DNA of 8,230 nucleotides from JALXCG01 sp026991065 [NCBI: Gemmatimonadota bacterium] (GTDB lineage: Bacteria; GCA-2686955), in NCBI GenBank assembly GCA_026991065.1, contig JALXCG010000113.1:1-8230 (forward strand), in the 5' to 3' direction. The position numbers were made by a program, and so were the translations under genes. Positions 5,509 through 8,230 of the stretch are shown in pieces. Numbering within the stretch: position 1 is the stretch's first letter; each line of letters begins with the position of its first letter. Below the pieces are notes generated by a model that was not told the origin of the DNA, made no database searches, and saw only the letters and a list, made by a program, of their open reading frames with translations.

Positions 5509-8193
5509 ATGTCACGGTCCACGCTCTATTTGCTGGATGGGTTCGCCCTCGCCTATCGAGCCTATTACGCTTTCATTCGCCAGCCGCGAATGACTGCCAG
5601 CGGGCAAAACGTGAGCGCGGTTTACGGAGTCACAACGGCGATTCTGGATCTGCTGGACAAGCACAAGCCGGACCATCTGGGGTTTGTGCTGGACTGCGGC
5701 AAGACCTTTCGGCATGAACTCTATCCGCCTTACAAGGCGAACCGGGTCGAGATGCCCGCCGAGATGCGCGAGCAGCTCGATCTCATGAATCAGATTGTGC
5801 GTGCAATGGGCGTTCCGATCTTGATGCATGAAGGCTACGAAGCCGATGACGTAATGGGAACCCTGGCGCAGCTCGGGGAGGAGAGTGGGCTGGATGTCTA
5901 TCTTGTTACCGGTGACAAGGACCTTTTTCAGCTCGTCACCCCGCATGTGCGCGTGATCCTGCCGCCTCGCTCGGGCGCTCCCGAGACCATTCTTGACGCG
6001 GCGGCGGTGGAGGCGAAGTTCGGGGTTCGGCCGGAGCGTGTGACTGATGTACTGGCTCTTGCCGGGGACAGCTCCGACAACATTCCGGGGGTTCCCGGTA
6101 TTGGTCCCAAGACCGCAATCAAGCTGGTGCGGGAATATGGTGCGCTGGAATCGATCCTGGCGGCCGCACCGACGATCCGCGGCAAGCTGGGGGAGCGCTT
6201 GCGCGAGCATGCGGATCTGGCCCTGCTCTCGAATCAATTGGTTCAAATCAAGCGCGATGTGCCGATTGCCCTGGACCTTGGGGCGCTCAAGATCGGCGAT
6301 CGGGATGAAGCGCAACTGCGCCCGCTGGTACTCTCGTTGGACTCGCAGAACCTCCTCAGACGCCTGGGCCTCGGTGGGGATCAGTTGGCCATCGAATGTG
6401 TCATCGTGAGCAATCGTTCCACTCTCGATGACCTGTGCCGGCGGATCGTCTCGGCCGGACACGTGACCGTGGACACGGAGACCACCGGGCTCGATCCACT
6501 GCGCGCGGAGTTGGTGGGAATCGCACTCTCCATTGATGGCGAGAGGGGATTCTACATACCGATCGCGCATACCGATGGAGCGACCCTGGACCTGGCCCTC
6601 GTGCAGTCGGTTCTGGGACCTCTCCTGGCTTCCCCGGAGATTGGCAAGAACGGGCAGAATATCAAGTATGACATGCACATACTGGAACGCTCCGGGCTTC
6701 CGCTGCAAGGTGTGAACAGTGACACCATGGTTGCTTCCTATCTGCTCGATTCATCGTCTCGGCAGCACAACCTGGAAGCGTTGGCGATGCGTCATCTGGG
6801 GCATTCGATGATTCCGATCTCGCAGTTGATCGGGAAGAAGCGACAAGAGCAGCAGCTGACGATGGACCAGGTCGAAGTGGAACGCGCAGCCGAGTACGCG
6901 GCGGAGGATGCGGTTGTCACCCAACGCTTGGCTGATCTCTTTCTGCCCCGTCTGGCCGAGCAAGGTCTGAAGGAGCTTTTTGACAACGTTGAAGTGCCGT
7001 TGATCACGGTTCTGCAGCGCATGGAAGCACGCGGAGTGGCACTGGACACGGCGCATTTGATGCGCCTCTCTGTGGAGATGCAGCAGCGCTCCTCGGAGTT
7101 GGAAGCACGCATTCACGAGGAGGCCGGAGAGGTCTTCAATGTGAACTCCCCCAAGCAGTTACAGAAGATACTCTTCACCCGGTTGGGGCTGAAACCGGTG
7201 CGCAAGACCAAGACCGGCTACTCCACGGACGCCCGGGTGCTGGAGGCTCTGGCGAATGAGCATCCGGTTCCGCGTCTGATTTTGCAGAATCGGGAGCTGG
7301 TCAAACTGCGCACCACTTACGTTGATGCGCTGCCGCGCATGGTGAATCCGCAGAGTGGTCGGCTGCACACTCAGTTTCACCAGACAGTAGCAGCGACCGG
7401 TCGCCTCTCCTCCTCCGACCCGAACTTGCAGAACATCCCCATTCGCACCGAAGAGGGACGGCGGATTCGGGCAGCGTTTGTCAGCCGCGGTCCGGGTTGG
7501 AAACTGCTCTCGGCGGACTATTCACAGATCGAGTTGCGGATTCTGGCTCACCTTTCCGGCGACGAGGGGCTGCGCCGGGCCTTTGCCAGCGGCGTAGACA
7601 TTCACCGCGCAACTGCGGCGAAGATCTTTGGCATCGACGATGACGCGGTGGACAGCGACACGCGGCGCCGCGCCAAGGCGATCAACTTCGGGATCATCTA
7701 CGGCATGGGTGCCTATGGGCTCTCCTCGCGGCTGGGGATATCGATGGAGGAGGCCCGGGCTTTCATTGAGACCTATTTCGAGGCGTTTCCACGGATTCGT
7801 GAGTTTATCGAGAATACACTCGAAACTACGCGGGAGCGCGGCTACGTGACCACCGTGCTGAATCGCCGGCGCTATTTCCCGGAGATCCAAGACAGCAACC
7901 GGCAGGTGCGCGAGTTCGCCGAGCGCGCCGCGGTCAACACCGCGATCCAGGGGTCCGCCGCCGACCTGATCAAAGTGGCAATGATCCGCATCGAGCAGAG
8001 GCTGAATGACGCGGGGCTGGACAGCGTCATGATTCTGCAAGTTCACGATGAATTGCTCTTTGACGCACGGATAGAGGAGATGGAGAGGCTGCGGGCGGTG
8101 GTCGTGGAGGAGATGGAGGGAGCACTGACTACCGAAGTGCCCCTGGTCGTGGATGTGGGCAGTGGCGACAACTGGCTGGAGGCCCACGAATGA
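5509..8193 (+). CDS. polA: DNA polymerase I
   Basis: Pol I removes RNA primers and fills gaps in Okazaki-fragment maturation and excision repair. The 894-residue product is close to E. coli's 928. The 5'-nuclease domain (about 1-290) keeps D10, D62, the EADD group at 111-114, GDKD at 135-138, GDSSD at 186-190 and the helix-hairpin-helix GVPGIGPKTA at 194-203. The 3'-5' exonuclease domain (about 300-480) has D322 and E324 in VDTETTGLD, D388 in KYDMH, and Y463 with D467, so proofreading looks active, unlike in several homologues. The polymerase domain has motif A (D670, E675), motif B (R719, K723, F727, Y731) and motif C (D847 in QVHDEL). The Phe at 727 matches E. coli rather than T7-type enzymes. 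GGGGAG at 5498-5503 supports the ATG. An in-frame GTG at 5452 lies in a hairpin and is rejected. Confidence 0.99.
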   Translation: MSRSTLYLLDGFALAYRAYYAFIRQPRMTASGQNVSAVYGVTTAILDLLDKHKPDHLGFVLDCGKTFRHELYPPYKANRVEMPAEMREQLDLMNQIVRAMGVPILMHEGYEADDVMGTLAQLGEESGLDVYLVTGDKDLFQLVTPHVRVILPPRSGAPETILDAAAVEAKFGVRPERVTDVLALAGDSSDNIPGVPGIGPKTAIKLVREYGALESILAAAPTIRGKLGERLREHADLALLSNQLVQIKRDVPIALDLGALKIGDRDEAQLRPLVLSLDSQNLLRRLGLGGDQLAIECVIVSNRSTLDDLCRRIVSAGHVTVDTETTGLDPLRAELVGIALSIDGERGFYIPIAHTDGATLDLALVQSVLGPLLASPEIGKNGQNIKYDMHILERSGLPLQGVNSDTMVASYLLDSSSRQHNLEALAMRHLGHSMIPISQLIGKKRQEQQLTMDQVEVERAAEYAAEDAVVTQRLADLFLPRLAEQGLKELFDNVEVPLITVLQRMEARGVALDTAHLMRLSVEMQQRSSELEARIHEEAGEVFNVNSPKQLQKILFTRLGLKPVRKTKTGYSTDARVLEALANEHPVPRLILQNRELVKLRTTYVDALPRMVNPQSGRLHTQFHQTVAATGRLSSSDPNLQNIPIRTEEGRRIRAAFVSRGPGWKLLSADYSQIELRILAHLSGDEGLRRAFASGVDIHRATAAKIFGIDDDAVDSDTRRRAKAINFGIIYGMGAYGLSSRLGISMEEARAFIETYFEAFPRIREFIENTLETTRERGYVTTVLNRRRYFPEIQDSNRQVREFAERAAVNTAIQGSAADLIKVAMIRIEQRLNDAGLDSVMILQVHDELLFDARIEEMERLRAVVVEEMEGALTTEVPLVVDVGSGDNWLEAHE

Positions 8194-8230
8194 GTGTTTC
8201 GCGTGCACCGCGGGAGGCCGCGCTGACCGG
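8190..8230 (+). CDS. Start of a further gene, probably dephospho-CoA kinase (N-terminal fragment)
   Basis: An ATG at 8190 overlaps the polA stop by 4 bases (ATGA) and has a strong ribosome site, GGAGG at 8178-8182, 7 bases upstream. Thirteen codons follow to the edge: MSVSRAPREAALT and a partial Gly codon. LTG is how the P-loop of dephospho-CoA kinase (LTGGIxSGKS) begins, and polA-coaE neighbourhoods are known in bacteria, so coaE is the best guess. The fragment is too short to prove it. That a translated gene starts here is much surer than its identity. Confidence 0.5.
   Translation, partial: MSVSRAPREAALT

Noticed and set aside
5512-6708. A 398-codon open frame on the minus strand
   Set aside because: It is fully antisense to the well-conserved 5'-nuclease and exonuclease domains of polA and shows no protein motif.
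1-8230. Mobile element, phage, CRISPR or defence system
   Set aside because: No transposase, integrase, terminal inverted repeats, spaced direct repeats or defence-protein motifs were seen. The genes are mostly housekeeping.

Overview
This is a GC-rich, gene-dense bacterial chromosomal window. It holds five complete protein genes on the plus strand, one complete gene on the minus strand and a gene fragment at each edge. Two products carry Sec-type signal peptides, Shine-Dalgarno sites are well formed, and GC-rich hairpins stand in for U-tailed terminators. No phage, transposon, plasmid, CRISPR, rRNA or tRNA sequence is visible. These traits suggest a GC-rich, probably Gram-negative and perhaps uncultured lineage, but nothing here fixes the phylum.

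Region 1 (1-2257, plus) is a tight housekeeping operon. It contains the C-terminal part of a nitrilase-fold glutaminase, then nadE (NAD+ synthetase), then rsmI (16S rRNA methyltransferase), each overlapping the next by a few bases. The separate amidase probably releases ammonia from glutamine for NadE, doing the job of the glutaminase domain in fused NAD+ synthetases. The end of rsmI runs through a strong hairpin that probably ends transcription from both sides.

Region 2 (2279-3948) has a convergent minus-strand gene for an unrecognised small secreted protein. A 413-base divergent spacer separates it from a plus-strand OmpR/PhoB-type response regulator that has no sensor kinase gene beside it.

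Region 3 (3949-5508) has a secreted protein with a strikingly exact 38-residue helical repeat and an extremely basic C-terminal tail. It is followed by a 330-base non-coding spacer. That spacer folds on paper into a long rod (5181-5349) and two further hairpins (5362-5405 and 5435-5470). The rod has the size and shape of a 6S-like regulatory RNA, though I recognise no conserved 6S sequence. It is the best candidate for something undescribed, together with the repeat protein.

Region 4 (5509-8230) is a complete polA (DNA polymerase I) with intact 5'-nuclease, proofreading and polymerase motifs. It overlaps by four bases the start of a further gene, which is probably coaE.
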